Source: Paenibacillus taihuensis
GTDB taxonomy: Bacteria; Bacillota; Bacilli; Paenibacillales; Paenibacillaceae
Length of the DNA: 43,538 bases
Assembly: GCF_003386535.1 (NCBI RefSeq)
Contig: NZ_QTTN01000049.1
Location: forward strand, 1 to 43,538
Direction: 5' to 3'
Part shown: positions 7,728-16,011 of the stretch, in pieces
Numbering within the stretch: the first letter of the stretch is position 1
Layout: every line of letters begins with the position of its first letter
Program-made: the position numbers and the translations under genes
The notes under the pieces: generated by a model
Database searches by the model: none
Told to the model about the DNA's origin: nothing
Seen by the model: only the letters and a program-made list of their open reading frames with translations

Positions 7728-9203
7728 CTATTTCAGCTCGCGCATAACGTCCTGCAGAAACTCCCATGTCCGCTCCACCGACGAGATCGACACATGCTCC
7801 TCCGGCGTGTGGAAATTGTACATGTTCGGGCCGTAGGAGACGGCGTCGAGATGCGGCATTTTCTCGATGAGAATGCCGCATTCGAGTCCCGCGTGGATCG
7901 CTTTGACCTGCAGCGGTTCTCCGTACTTGCGCGCGTACACCGCTTCGAATACCTCGCGAATCTTCGAGTCCGAACGATACGGCCAGCCCGCAAAATAGTG
8001 ATCGTTCCTGTACGTGACGCCGACCGTTTCCGCCAACGTTTCCATCACTTGCAGCACCGCATCCAGTTGAGATTTGTGCGAGCTCCGCACAAGGCTCTCG
8101 AACACAATCTCGTTCTCTTTCATCGTAATGACGCCAATATTCGTCGATGTCCGCACGAGATTCTCAATCGCCTTTTCCATGCTAAGCACGCCATTCGGCA
8201 TAAGCGCGAGCAGCCTGATAACAAGCAGCTTCGTCTCCTCCGACAGCCAGCGCGAAGGAGCCTCGTTCACCGAAGTTATCGTCACATTCACGCCTTTGTC
8301 TGCGAACTCAAACTCATCCTTATAGATTCGGTTCCACTCCGCAACACGCGCCTCAGCGACTGCCAGTTCCTCCGCTGTGAGACGCACAACCGCCTCCGAC
8401 TCGCGAGGAATTGCGTTCACCTTCATGCCGCCGGCCACGCTCACCAGATCAAAAGCAGCATGCCGCCGCAGATCATCCAGCACACGACCGACCAGCTTAT
8501 TCGCATTGCCGCGCTCGCGGATAATATCGTCGCCGGAGTGCCCGCCCGTCAAGCCTTGAACTGCAATGGCATACGCCGATTTGCCTGCCGCAGCAGCCTC
8601 GCCATCCGCCCATGCGATCGGCACCGCGTGGAACACCGACGCCCCGCCGGCACTGCTGACGAACACGACGCCTTCGCGGTCGGAGTCGAAGTTGATCATC
8701 ATCTTCCCGCTCAGCTTGGAAGCATCGAGATTCTCCGCTCCCCCCATGTTCGTCTCTTCTTCCGTCGTAAGCAAAATCTCAAGCGGCGGATGCGCCATCT
8801 CCGCCGAATCCATGAGCGCCATCGCGAATGCCACGCCGATGCCATTATCGGCGCCAAGTGTCGTGCCCTGCGCATAGATCATATCTCCGTCAAGCTTGAA
8901 GCGGATCGGATCTTTGGTGAAGTCATGCTGCGTCGCTTTATTTTTCTCACAAACCATGTCCAGATGACCTTGAAAAATAACGGTCGTCGCCTCTTCATAC
9001 CCTTTCGAAGCCGGCTTCTTAATAATTAAGGTATAGCGCTCGTCCTGTATCGCCGTGCAGCCGCGCTCCTGCGCAAACCGAGCTACGTAATCGCTGATCG
9101 CTTTCTCGTTGCCCGATCCCCGCGGAATCTTCGACAGCTCCTCGAAGAATTGCAGCACCTTGCAATCGCCCGTGTACACTTTACCTGCTTGTTCCTTGCT
9201 CAC
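7728..9203 (-). CDS. pepD: Aminoacyl-histidine dipeptidase (M20C peptidase, PepD-like)
   Basis: The 491-residue length fits PepD (Xaa-His dipeptidase). Zinc-site motifs of family M20 are visible: 'GHLDMV' with H80 and D82 (D82 as catalytic helper), 'LGADNGIG' with the bridging D119, and 'TTEEETNMGG' with the catalytic Glu near 149-150. The C-terminal 'HAGLECGIL' holds a late His ligand. The enzyme cleaves dipeptides such as carnosine-type substrates in the cytoplasm. GTG at 9203 has AGGAGG eight bases upstream. It has its own terminator and is probably transcribed alone, although it follows the ThuA gene on the same strand with 106 bases between and no clear terminator. Confidence 0.93.
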   Translation of the reverse strand: MSKEQAGKVYTGDCKVLQFFEELSKIPRGSGNEKAISDYVARFAQERGCTAIQDERYTLIIKKPASKGYEEATTVIFQGHLDMVCEKNKATQHDFTKDPIRFKLDGDMIYAQGTTLGADNGIGVAFAMALMDSAEMAHPPLEILLTTEEETNMGGAENLDASKLSGKMMINFDSDREGVVFVSSAGGASVFHAVPIAWADGEAAAAGKSAYAIAVQGLTGGHSGDDIIRERGNANKLVGRVLDDLRRHAAFDLVSVAGGMKVNAIPRESEAVVRLTAEELAVAEARVAEWNRIYKDEFEFADKGVNVTITSVNEAPSRWLSEETKLLVIRLLALMPNGVLSMEKAIENLVRTSTNIGVITMKENEIVFESLVRSSHKSQLDAVLQVMETLAETVGVTYRNDHYFAGWPYRSDSKIREVFEAVYARKYGEPLQVKAIHAGLECGILIEKMPHLDAVSYGPNMYNFHTPEEHVSISSVERTWEFLQDVMRELK

Positions 9204-9309
9204 ACTTGTATCCTCCTAAAAGCCGAAGCTTCTCGTTCGATTAACTATACGCAAGTAGTGTACATCATGCGAGCGGCGAAAATCCAGCTAAGATCTTCCA
9301 AAGGCAGCG

Positions 9310-10056
9310 TTATTCGCGCCCTCGAATCCGCTCCAGCGGCACTGGCACATGACCATAAGCCGGAGTCGCGCCGCCTGTTGCGGCCGCCCAGTTCACCGCA
9401 TTCGCGATGACGCGAAGAACGTCCTTGTTATAGTATGTCGGATAGCTCTCGTGCCCGGGACGGAAATAGAACACTTTGCCCTGACCGCGGTAATACGCGC
9501 AGCCGCTTCGGAACACTTCGCCGCCCTCGAACCAGCTGACGAATACAAGCTCGTCTGGAGCCGGGATATCGAAATGCTCGCCATACATCTCTTCCTGCGG
9601 CAGCTCGATATATTCGCCGATTCCAGCTGCAATCGGGTGGCTCGGGTTGACGACCCATAGCCGCTCCTTCTCATCCGCTTCACGCCATTTAAGCGCGCAG
9701 CTTGTCCCCATGAGCTTCTTGAATATTTTCGCATAATGACCGGAATGAAGAACGATTAGCCCCATCCCTTGCAGCACGCGGTTATGAACCTTCTCTACGA
9801 TGGTATCGTCCACGTCATCATGGGCCATATGCCCCCACCATACAAGAACGTCGGTGCTCTCCAGCACCTCATCGGTCAAGCCATGCTGCGGCTCGTCGAG
9901 CGTCGCGGTCCCGATCTCAAAACCGTACGATGCCAAGCCTTCCTTAAGCGCATTATGAATCCCCTCCGGGTACACCTTCGTTACAATCGGATTGTTCCGC
10001 TCGTGCCGGTATTCGTTCCATATCGTTACTCTTGCCCCGCTTGTCGATTCCGTCAT
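9310..10056 (-). CDS. ThuA-like (trehalose utilisation) domain protein
   Basis: The 248-residue protein has the class I glutamine amidotransferase-like fold of the ThuA family: '[10 protein letters not shown]' at the N-terminus, '[15 protein letters not shown]', '[20 protein letters not shown]' and '[12 protein letters not shown]'. ThuA and ThuB of Rhizobium support metabolism of trehalose and related disaccharides through keto-derivatives. Here the ATG is four bases after the stop of the oxidoreductase gene, which fits a ThuA/ThuB-like pair ending the LacI-controlled operon. The ribosome site is weak, so coupling to the upstream gene is likely. The actual sugar is unknown. Confidence 0.9.
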   Translation of the reverse strand: MTESTSGARVTIWNEYRHERNNPIVTKVYPEGIHNALKEGLASYGFEIGTATLDEPQHGLTDEVLESTDVLVWWGHMAHDDVDDTIVEKVHNRVLQGMGLIVLHSGHYAKIFKKLMGTSCALKWREADEKERLWVVNPSHPIAAGIGEYIELPQEEMYGEHFDIPAPDELVFVSWFEGGEVFRSGCAYYRGQGKVFYFRPGHESYPTYYNKDVLRVIANAVNWAAATGGATPAYGHVPVPLERIRGRE

Positions 10057-10059
10057 GAT

Positions 10060-11145
10060 CTACACCGCGCGCGACTTGTCTTCTGCTTCCATATCCGCAA
10101 CGACAACCGCTTTCCTCTCTTCATAGGATTGTACAACCGCTTCAAGCGCCCGTTGATTCAAGTAGCCGTCCAGCAGCGTCGCCGTCTCTTCGCGCACCGT
10201 TCCGCGAACCAGGTCGACAAAGTCCTGCATCTGCAACAAACGGAATGACTCCGGCACTTCAAGCTCTTCTCTTACTTCCGCGCCTGTTTCATCCGGATGC
10301 ACCCAGATCAGCTTCGAGCCAAACTCCCAGCCCATATGCAGCGTGCCGTTGTCGCCGAACACCGTAATTTCGAATTGATTCTGGCTGCCGTATGCATTGC
10401 GCGACGTTTGAAACACGGCCGGAACCCCCGGCTCGAGCACCGCGACGAATGCAGCAAAATCATCAATATCGACGGGTACCATGCCGCCAGTTGCCGGGTC
10501 GGTCCGTTCCTTAATGAGCGAGCTCATGAGCGAGGAAACCTCTACTGGCTCCCCAATGAGAAAACGTGCGGCATCGAGCATATGCGAGCCCAGATCGCCA
10601 AGCGTTCCGGTACCCGTCACGTTCTTGTCCATCCGCCAATTCATCGGGGTCTTGAATACGGGGCCGCCCCATTGCTGCATGTACTGCACGAACAGATGAC
10701 GCACAGTGCCAAGCTCGCCGCGCTTGATCATGTCCCGCGCCATGCGGAACGACGGCGTGTAGCGATAAGAGAAACCGACCATGCACGTCGAAGGATGTTG
10801 CTTGGAAAGCTCCAGCAGCGCTTTCGCCTCTTCATAGGTGCGAGTGAACGGCTTCTCGGTCATGATCGGCTTGCCATGAATCATGCATAGCCGAATGATC
10901 TCGTAATGGGCATCGTTCGGCGTGATGGACATGACGGCATCCACGTTCGGATCTGCGATCAGAGCTTCGGGCTCCGCGTAACGCGAGCCTTCGCCTATCG
11001 CAAGTTTGTCTCCCCATTCCGCAACGCGCGCCTGGTCTCGATCGCACACGGCGGTTATTCCCGCTCCGAGTACCTGTTCAAGCTGTGCCGCGTGCACGTT
11101 GGCCATGCCGCCAAGGCCGATTAGCCCGATTCGTACTTCCTTCAT
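10060..11145 (-). CDS. Gfo/Idh/MocA-family oxidoreductase (ThuB-like position)
   Basis: The 361-residue protein has the N-terminal Rossmann motif 'IGLIGLGGMANVHAAQL', EKP at 97-99 ('MTEKPFTRT') and the substrate-domain segment 'GTGTLGDLGSHMLDAARFLIG', where Asp and His are usual active-site residues. A good ribosome site (CAGGAGG) precedes ATG. It lies between the transporter permeases and the ThuA-like gene in one run, so it probably oxidises the imported sugar, as ThuB does for trehalose or palatinose. The substrate is not determined. It shares only the general fold with the oxidoreductase at 4756-5835. Confidence 0.92.
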   Translation of the reverse strand: MKEVRIGLIGLGGMANVHAAQLEQVLGAGITAVCDRDQARVAEWGDKLAIGEGSRYAEPEALIADPNVDAVMSITPNDAHYEIIRLCMIHGKPIMTEKPFTRTYEEAKALLELSKQHPSTCMVGFSYRYTPSFRMARDMIKRGELGTVRHLFVQYMQQWGGPVFKTPMNWRMDKNVTGTGTLGDLGSHMLDAARFLIGEPVEVSSLMSSLIKERTDPATGGMVPVDIDDFAAFVAVLEPGVPAVFQTSRNAYGSQNQFEITVFGDNGTLHMGWEFGSKLIWVHPDETGAEVREELEVPESFRLLQMQDFVDLVRGTVREETATLLDGYLNQRALEAVVQSYEERKAVVVADMEAEDKSRAV

Positions 11146-11182
11146 CGAAAGTTCCTCCTGTTGCTTAAGCCCTGCGGGCGAA

Positions 11183-12013
11183 TTATTTGATCCCTGTCAT
11201 CGTCATGCCTTTAATGAAATATCGCTGCGCAAACAGATATACGGTGAAGATCGGCACGAAGCTGATCACATTCCCCGCCATGAGCAAATTCCAATCCGTC
11301 GACCACTTGCCCTGAAGCATGCTAAGTCCAAGCGGCAATGTCATCAATTCCTTGCTGTTCGTCGAAATAAGCGGCCATAGAAAGCTATTCCATGAAGACA
11401 TGAACGCGAAGATCGACAACGCCGCAAGCACCGGCTTGACCAGCGGCAGCATCACGCTCCAGAACACCCGATAATACGTCGCTCCGTCCATGAACGCAGC
11501 TTCCAGCAGCTCGTTCGGAATGGTCATCATGTTCTGACGCAGCAAGAACGTACCGTAAGCGCTGAATATACCTGGCAGAATAAGTCCGGCATACGTATTG
11601 AGCAGATGCATATGCGAAAACAAAATAAAGAGCGGCACAAGCGTCACCTGCGCCGGAATCATCATCGTCGCAAGGAATAACATGAAGACGCCTTGCCGCC
11701 CCCGAAAGGCGATCTTGGCAAACACATAAGCTGCCATCGCACAGACGATCAGCTGAAGTGCAGTCGTCACAACCGCGATTCCTACGCTGTTAAGAAGAAA
11801 TCGGTACAGCGGGAAGAACTCCCCGATTTGGACGAAGTTCTCGAAGCGGAAGTGCGACGGAAGCAGCTGCGGCGGCATCTTCACGACTTCCAAACTGTCC
11901 TTGAATGCCCCCGACACCATCCATACGAATGGGAAGACGAGCATGACGGATACCGCTAGCAGGATGAGATGTGTCAAACCCTTGCGGATTGCAGCCATCG
12001 TTCTACCTTTCAT
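11183..12013 (-). CDS. Carbohydrate ABC transporter permease, MalG type
   Basis: The 276-residue membrane protein has six predicted helices and the EAA loop 'LEAAFMDGATYYRVFWSVMLPL' that docks to the ATPase. The end 'AQRYFIKGMTMTGIK' is typical of MalG-type permeases of CUT1 importers. The ATG at 12013 has GGAGGT nine bases upstream and overlaps the end of the preceding permease by 11 bases; the longer open frame up to 12049 is not used. No ATPase gene is in the operon, as is common in these bacteria where one MsmX-like ATPase serves many importers. Confidence 0.93.
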   Translation of the reverse strand: MKGRTMAAIRKGLTHLILLAVSVMLVFPFVWMVSGAFKDSLEVVKMPPQLLPSHFRFENFVQIGEFFPLYRFLLNSVGIAVVTTALQLIVCAMAAYVFAKIAFRGRQGVFMLFLATMMIPAQVTLVPLFILFSHMHLLNTYAGLILPGIFSAYGTFLLRQNMMTIPNELLEAAFMDGATYYRVFWSVMLPLVKPVLAALSIFAFMSSWNSFLWPLISTNSKELMTLPLGLSMLQGKWSTDWNLLMAGNVISFVPIFTVYLFAQRYFIKGMTMTGIK

Positions 12014-12896
12014 AGACGACCCACCTCCGTTGCAGCCGCTGCATGCCAATCGTCACCAGGAAGATGATGCCGAACAGCACCCACGATTGCGCTGCGGCAA
12101 AACCCATTTTGTTATATTGAAACGCATTCCTGTACACTTGCTCGACGATTGTGCTCGTCGATCCTGCCGGACCGCCGTTCGTCATGATCAGCACCTGGTC
12201 GAATACTTGGAACGAGTTAATGAGCGATATCGTCACAATAAAGAACAGCGTGGGCGACAGCAGCGGAACGGTAATCCGCCACAGCTGACTCCAGGCAGAT
12301 GCGCCATCGAGGTTAGCCGCCTCGTAGTAATCGTCGGAAATATCCTGAAGCCCTGCCAGCAATATAATCGAGACAAAACCGATGTCCTTCCAGATCGACA
12401 CGAATATGATTGCAACCATCGCCCAATGCTCGCTTTGCAGCCAGATCGGGCCTTGGATGCCCGCGAGCGACAGCAAGTAATTGACGACCCCGCTCTGTCC
12501 GTTCAGCAGCCACCGCCATATGATCGATACCGCGACCCATGACGTTATAACGGGAATGAACACGGCCGCGCGGTACAGCTTCATCCCGCGGATGTTGCGG
12601 TTTAACAGAACGGCTAGAAAGATGCCGAGTACGGTAATGACAGGCATGTATCCGATAAGAAAAATAAAAACGTTCTTAATAGACATATAGGATTTCTCGT
12701 TGGTGAACACTTCGGCATAGTTGCTCCAGCCGATAAAATGAATATCCGTCCATTTGCTAAGCAGATCCCAGTCCGAGAAGCTTACAACGACGGATGACGC
12801 CATCGGCAACAGCTGAAACGCGATTAAACCGAGCACAGCGGGAAGTAAAAAGACAAAGGCAGCCATTCTGCGGTTCCAGTTGCGTTGTCCTACCAT
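12003..12896 (-). CDS. Carbohydrate ABC transporter permease, MalF type
   Basis: The 297-residue protein begins 'MVGQRNWNRRMAAFVFLLPAV' with the first helix and carries the EAA loop 'YEAANLDGASAWSQLWRITVPLLSP'. This fits the MalF-like partner of CUT1 sugar importers. ATG at 12896 has AAAGGA eight bases upstream; a GTG at 12902 is less well placed. It overlaps the MalG-type gene and is separated by 213 bases from the solute-binding protein gene; that gap holds strong RNA structure that may set the ratio of binding protein to permease. Confidence 0.92.
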   Translation of the reverse strand: MVGQRNWNRRMAAFVFLLPAVLGLIAFQLLPMASSVVVSFSDWDLLSKWTDIHFIGWSNYAEVFTNEKSYMSIKNVFIFLIGYMPVITVLGIFLAVLLNRNIRGMKLYRAAVFIPVITSWVAVSIIWRWLLNGQSGVVNYLLSLAGIQGPIWLQSEHWAMVAIIFVSIWKDIGFVSIILLAGLQDISDDYYEAANLDGASAWSQLWRITVPLLSPTLFFIVTISLINSFQVFDQVLIMTNGGPAGSTSTIVEQVYRNAFQYNKMGFAAAQSWVLFGIIFLVTIGMQRLQRRWVVYER

Positions 12897-12964
12897 TTGC
12901 ACGTTCCTTTCTCACAAGAGCAATGCTCAAAAAAAGATTCACAATGCCGCGATCGAAGCGATAC

Positions 12965-13075
12965 AATATGGAGGATGAGATCTTGTACGCCAATACAAGA
13001 CCCCATCTTCCTTGCGCCGCATATGCCTGTAACCGGTTAGACCCTAGGAAAGTTGCCCGGTTAAGGCGGCAGTAT
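12965..13075 (-). promoter_or_regulatory. Structured intergenic element between binding protein and permease genes
   Basis: On the minus strand two structures follow each other. First, TAACCGG (13057-13063) can pair with CCGGTTA (13030-13036) inside an outer GCCGC/GCGGC pairing. Then an 18-position hairpin, 17 of them paired counting GU, has arms at about 13011-12994 and 12987-12970. No T run follows, so it is not a simple terminator. Such hairpins after binding-protein genes stabilise the upstream mRNA or reduce read-through. CTAACCGGTTAC at 13029-13040 also resembles the LacI-type operators upstream of the regulator. No known riboswitch family was recognised. Confidence 0.5.
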
Positions 13076-13109
13076 GATCAAGCAGCTGGATATTGGGATA
13101 ACGGTATGA

Positions 13110-14462
13110 TTACTTGCTCAGCAAGTCGGCAACGCTCTTCTGCGCGTTATCGAGCGCTTCTTTGACGCTAATTTTTCCGAACTTCGCTTTATCCAGCTGT
13201 TCGGTTACGGCCGCTTGAAGCTCTCCCCACTTCTCCGGTTTCGGACCTACAGGCGGCAGCACAAGCGAATCAAGCGCGTCGATGACAACTTTCTTCGATT
13301 CCGGCGGCGCTTGCTTGTAATACGCATCAAGCACGGCATCGTCCGCTACTGCCGGCACGCTCCAGCCTGCCGCAATCCGCTTGTTCACCGAATCCGCGTC
13401 GCTAGTGAAATACTTCATGAATTTCCATACAGCTTCAGCCTGCTTCGTATCCTTGGAAGCCACGATTCCATCGGCGAAGAAGTGATGTGCCTTCTGCGTA
13501 TTGCCAGGCTCAAGCGCGATATCCCATTTGAACTTCGCATCCTTGAAGCGGCTGAAATTCCAGATACCGAAACGAGCCATTGCGATTTTGCCGGACATGA
13601 ACGCATTCAGATCGGCATCGGGCTGGCTGAACGTATCGTCGTTCATCGCCGGAGAAACCTTGTACTTCTCCGCTTTGTCGATCATCCACTGCACGGCATC
13701 GATATTGGCCTGGCTGTTGATTGTCGGGTTGCCGCTCGCATCGAAGACGCCCCCGCCGTTCTGCGCAATGGTTTTGTAGAACTCGTAGAATTGGAACGGC
13801 GAGTAAGTTCCCCATACGCCGTTCGCCGGATCGGCCAGCTTCTGAGCTGCATCGAGCTCTTCCTTCCATGTCCAGGAAGCATCCGGATATTTTACGCCTT
13901 TGGCATCGAACAGGTCCTTGTTGTAGAACAGCACGACATCGGAGAAGCTTTCCGTCACGCCCATCTGTTTGCCGTTATAATTGAATGCATCATACGCCAG
14001 CTTCTTGTAAGTGCTTGGGTCAAACGATGAATCAGCCGAGATGATCGGCGTCAAGTCGAGCAGCAGATCTTTGCCCGCATACTTGCGGAAGTTCTCGTAA
14101 CCAAGCTCATACACATCGGGAGCTTGCCCGCCGGAGATGAGCGTCGTCAGCTTCGTATCATAGTCCGCGTACGGCACAACCTCATAATCGACTTTTACAT
14201 CCGGATTCTTCGCTTCGAACGCTTCGACCATCGACTTCAGCGTATTCTCTTGTCCGCCGTTAGCCGTATAGGTCAAATATTTGATCGTTACCGGATCTTT
14301 CGCCGGTTCCTGAGACTCGTTCGCGCTCGCATCCGAGCTTCCATTCGTGCTTGCATTCGTGCTGCTGGAGTTTCCGTTTGAGTCGTTCCCGTTATTTGAG
14401 CCGCATGCGCTTATAACCGCCATTGCAGCAATCAACAACAGGATCCCGCTTTGTTTAACCAT
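13110..14462 (-). CDS. Sugar ABC transporter solute-binding lipoprotein
   Basis: The 450-residue protein starts with a lipoprotein signal peptide: Lys near the start, a hydrophobic core and the lipobox 'VISAC' with Cys at 20. A Ser/Asn-rich linker follows, then an extracellular solute-binding type 1 domain ('FEAKNPDVKVDYEVVPYADYDTKLTTLISGGQAPDVYELG'). It would be anchored outside the membrane and deliver an oligosaccharide to the two permeases downstream. The ATG at 14462 has GAGGGG upstream; the longer frame to 14501 lacks a site. It lies 117 bases after the LacI-type regulator, on the same strand. Confidence 0.93.
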   Translation of the reverse strand: MVKQSGILLLIAAMAVISACGSNNGNDSNGNSSSTNASTNGSSDASANESQEPAKDPVTIKYLTYTANGGQENTLKSMVEAFEAKNPDVKVDYEVVPYADYDTKLTTLISGGQAPDVYELGYENFRKYAGKDLLLDLTPIISADSSFDPSTYKKLAYDAFNYNGKQMGVTESFSDVVLFYNKDLFDAKGVKYPDASWTWKEELDAAQKLADPANGVWGTYSPFQFYEFYKTIAQNGGGVFDASGNPTINSQANIDAVQWMIDKAEKYKVSPAMNDDTFSQPDADLNAFMSGKIAMARFGIWNFSRFKDAKFKWDIALEPGNTQKAHHFFADGIVASKDTKQAEAVWKFMKYFTSDADSVNKRIAAGWSVPAVADDAVLDAYYKQAPPESKKVVIDALDSLVLPPVGPKPEKWGELQAAVTEQLDKAKFGKISVKEALDNAQKSVADLLSK

Positions 14463-14579
14463 GTCTAACCCCTCTCCCCAAGTAAAATAAGCTTCTGGCA
14501 TTTCAATCCCGCTTGCTGCGTGACGCCTTCGCAGTCATTCCCGACAGGCCCTCGGTCACCTCCCTCGCAAAATGTACCT

Positions 14580-15608
14580 TCACTGCAGTTTGCGGACTGT
14601 ATCGCGAGCGACGAGCGCAAGCGGCATGATAGTCGGCTCTGAAGGAAGCTCCTTGCCTTTATTCTGAATGGCCGACAAGAGGCAATCGGCCGCCTTCATT
14701 CCCCGCGATATAATATCCTGGTCAACTGTCGTCAGCGGAGGCGTGCTCATCCGGGCAAACGATATATCATCGAACCCGATGACCGAAATATGCTCCGGCA
14801 CATCCTTGCCTTCTTCTCGAACGCCTCGCATGACGCCCATCGCCATCTGATCGCTCGTTGCGAAGACCGCCGTGATCTCCGGATGCTCGGCCGCGATGAG
14901 CTTGCCGGCTTCATAACCGTATTCGTAAGTGACGGAATGCTCGAAGACATGGTCCGGATTGTAGAACAGCCCCGCTTCCTTCAGCGCTCGCTTATAACCG
15001 AGAAATCGTTTCTCCACGACGCCGTCCTTACGGATCGTTCCGGTAACCAGCGCGATATTCGTATGGCCGTTCTCGATTAGATGATTGACTGCCATATATC
15101 CGCCCAGCTCGTCGTCGATGCCGACGACATGGAAATGCCTGTCGTAGATGTAGCTGTCGATGAGAACGATCGGCATGTTCACCTTCTTCAAATCGTCGTA
15201 GAAGCTCTCCTGATAGACCCCCATAATGATGGCTCCATCAAGGTTGCGCTGCATCGTCGTATCGAGGTAGCCCTCTCCCTTCTCGACCCCGGACAAGATC
15301 ATATGATAACCGGATTGTCTGAGCTGCGATTCGATGCCGCATATAAGCTCGGAGTAGAACGGATTTTGCAGCAGCAGCTGTTTCCGGTCCTCTGTCTGAG
15401 GAATGACGACACCGATCAGTTTAGAGCTGTTATTCGCCAAACTTCTGGCAGAGAAATCAGGGATATAGTTCAGTTCCTGGGCTGCGCGCTGCACTTTCTC
15501 GATTGTATCGGCCGAAACTTTGCTATGGCGGCCGTTCAGAACGTAAGATACTGCAGCAGTCGACACGCCTGCCTTCTCTGAAACTTCCCGAATCGTAATG
15601 CGCTTCAT
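14580..15608 (-). CDS. LacI-family transcriptional regulator
   Basis: The 342-residue protein starts with the classic LacI headpiece 'ITIREVSEKAGVSTAAVSYVLNGRH' and hinge helix 'SARSLANNSSKLIGVV'. A periplasmic-binding-like sugar domain follows ('HISVIGFDDISFARMSTPPLTTVDQD'). It most likely represses itself and the sugar importer, oxidoreductase and ThuA genes downstream, released by a sugar ligand. A sigma-A promoter and operator-like palindromes lie upstream. ATG at 15608 has AGGTGA upstream. Length is normal for the family. Confidence 0.94.
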   Translation of the reverse strand: MKRITIREVSEKAGVSTAAVSYVLNGRHSKVSADTIEKVQRAAQELNYIPDFSARSLANNSSKLIGVVIPQTEDRKQLLLQNPFYSELICGIESQLRQSGYHMILSGVEKGEGYLDTTMQRNLDGAIIMGVYQESFYDDLKKVNMPIVLIDSYIYDRHFHVVGIDDELGGYMAVNHLIENGHTNIALVTGTIRKDGVVEKRFLGYKRALKEAGLFYNPDHVFEHSVTYEYGYEAGKLIAAEHPEITAVFATSDQMAMGVMRGVREEGKDVPEHISVIGFDDISFARMSTPPLTTVDQDIISRGMKAADCLLSAIQNKGKELPSEPTIMPLALVARDTVRKLQ

Positions 15609-15675
15609 AATGGATCTTCACCTGCTTAAACGTAATATCGAAATGAGTCGAATCGCTGTCATAGTTACGGTTTAC

Positions 15676-15687
15676 TTAAACGCTTAA
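15676..15687. promoter_or_regulatory. LacI-type operator downstream of promoter
   Basis: TTAAACGCTTAA is a near-perfect inverted repeat centred on CG, the usual centre of LacI-family operators. It lies just past the -10 element of the lacI-type gene promoter, where a bound repressor would block transcription. Confidence 0.6.
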
Positions 15688-15699
15688 CCTTATGACGTG

Positions 15700-15728
15700 A
15701 TTATATGACGAAAATAAAGCGATTTCAA
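15700..15728 (-). promoter_or_regulatory. Sigma-A promoter of the LacI-ABC-oxidoreductase operon
   Basis: On the minus strand TTGAAA (15728-15723) and TATAAT (15705-15700) are separated by exactly 17 bases. This is close to the consensus for the housekeeping sigma factor. It lies about 92 bases before the regulator start codon. Confidence 0.78.
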
Positions 15729-15740
15729 GAGGTTTTTTTA

Positions 15741-15775
15741 GGTTAACAAGGTTAAATATGATTAACCGATTAACC
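15741..15775. promoter_or_regulatory. Composite operator: two GGTTAA facing two TTAACC
   Basis: GGTTAA at 15741 and 15750 face TTAACC at 15762 and 15770, making a nested palindrome just upstream of the -35 element. Within it TTAACCGATTAA (15762-15773) has the CG-centred form of the downstream operator at 15676-15687. Paired sites on both sides of a promoter would allow repressor looping; that is inference. Confidence 0.55.
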
Positions 15776-15785
15776 TTCGTGAAAT

Positions 15786-15823
15786 GAAAAACGCCTCCCT
15801 TCTTACAAACAGAAAAGGGAAGC
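15786..15823 (-). terminator. Second terminator between the SLH gene and the lacI-type promoter
   Basis: Minus-strand GCTTCCCTT (15823-15815) pairs with AAGGGAGGC (15801-15793), with one GU pair, and GTTTTTC follows. It insulates the LacI operon from read-through of the long upstream gene. Confidence 0.65.
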
Positions 15824-15939
15824 ATCTATATCTTGCCTATAGTTCTCCGTCCCACTCGATTTCATGAGACAAATTTTCAATATCGAGATTTTCTATACCA
15901 CGAAATCGACGAAGGCTTGCTCGTGTTGCCAATGCAAAA
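15824..15939. other. Short stretch between two terminators, nothing recognised
   Basis: Together with the flanking elements it fills the 403-base gap between the regulator and the SLH gene. A minus-strand frame of about 30 codons without a start is present around 15840-15935, but nothing is recognised in it. Confidence 0.4.
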
Positions 15940-15993
15940 CACCTCCAAGTTGTCTTCCATGTCTACCGACATGGTCGCCTATACTTGAAGGTG
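15940..15993 (-). terminator. Two-storey terminator hairpin of the giant SLH gene
   Basis: Outer arms CACCTCCAAGT (15940-15950) and ACTTGAAGGTG (15983-15993) enclose a second perfect hairpin, CCATGTC (15957-15963) with GACATGG (15968-15974). On the minus strand the outer stem is followed by a short TTTT. It lies 19 bases after the stop of the SLH gene. Confidence 0.7.
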
Positions 15994-16011
15994 CTTCAAT
16001 TGTCTCACGTA

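Noticed and set aside
7794..9029. Plus-strand frame of 411 codons opposite pepD
   Set aside because: Shadow of pepD; rich in His and Arg as expected of an antisense frame, no recognisable domain.
12965..13075. Known riboswitch (guanidine-I or c-di-GMP type) suggested by CTAGGGT
   Set aside because: Only a short core resembles the guanidine-I start; the other conserved blocks of those families are not present.
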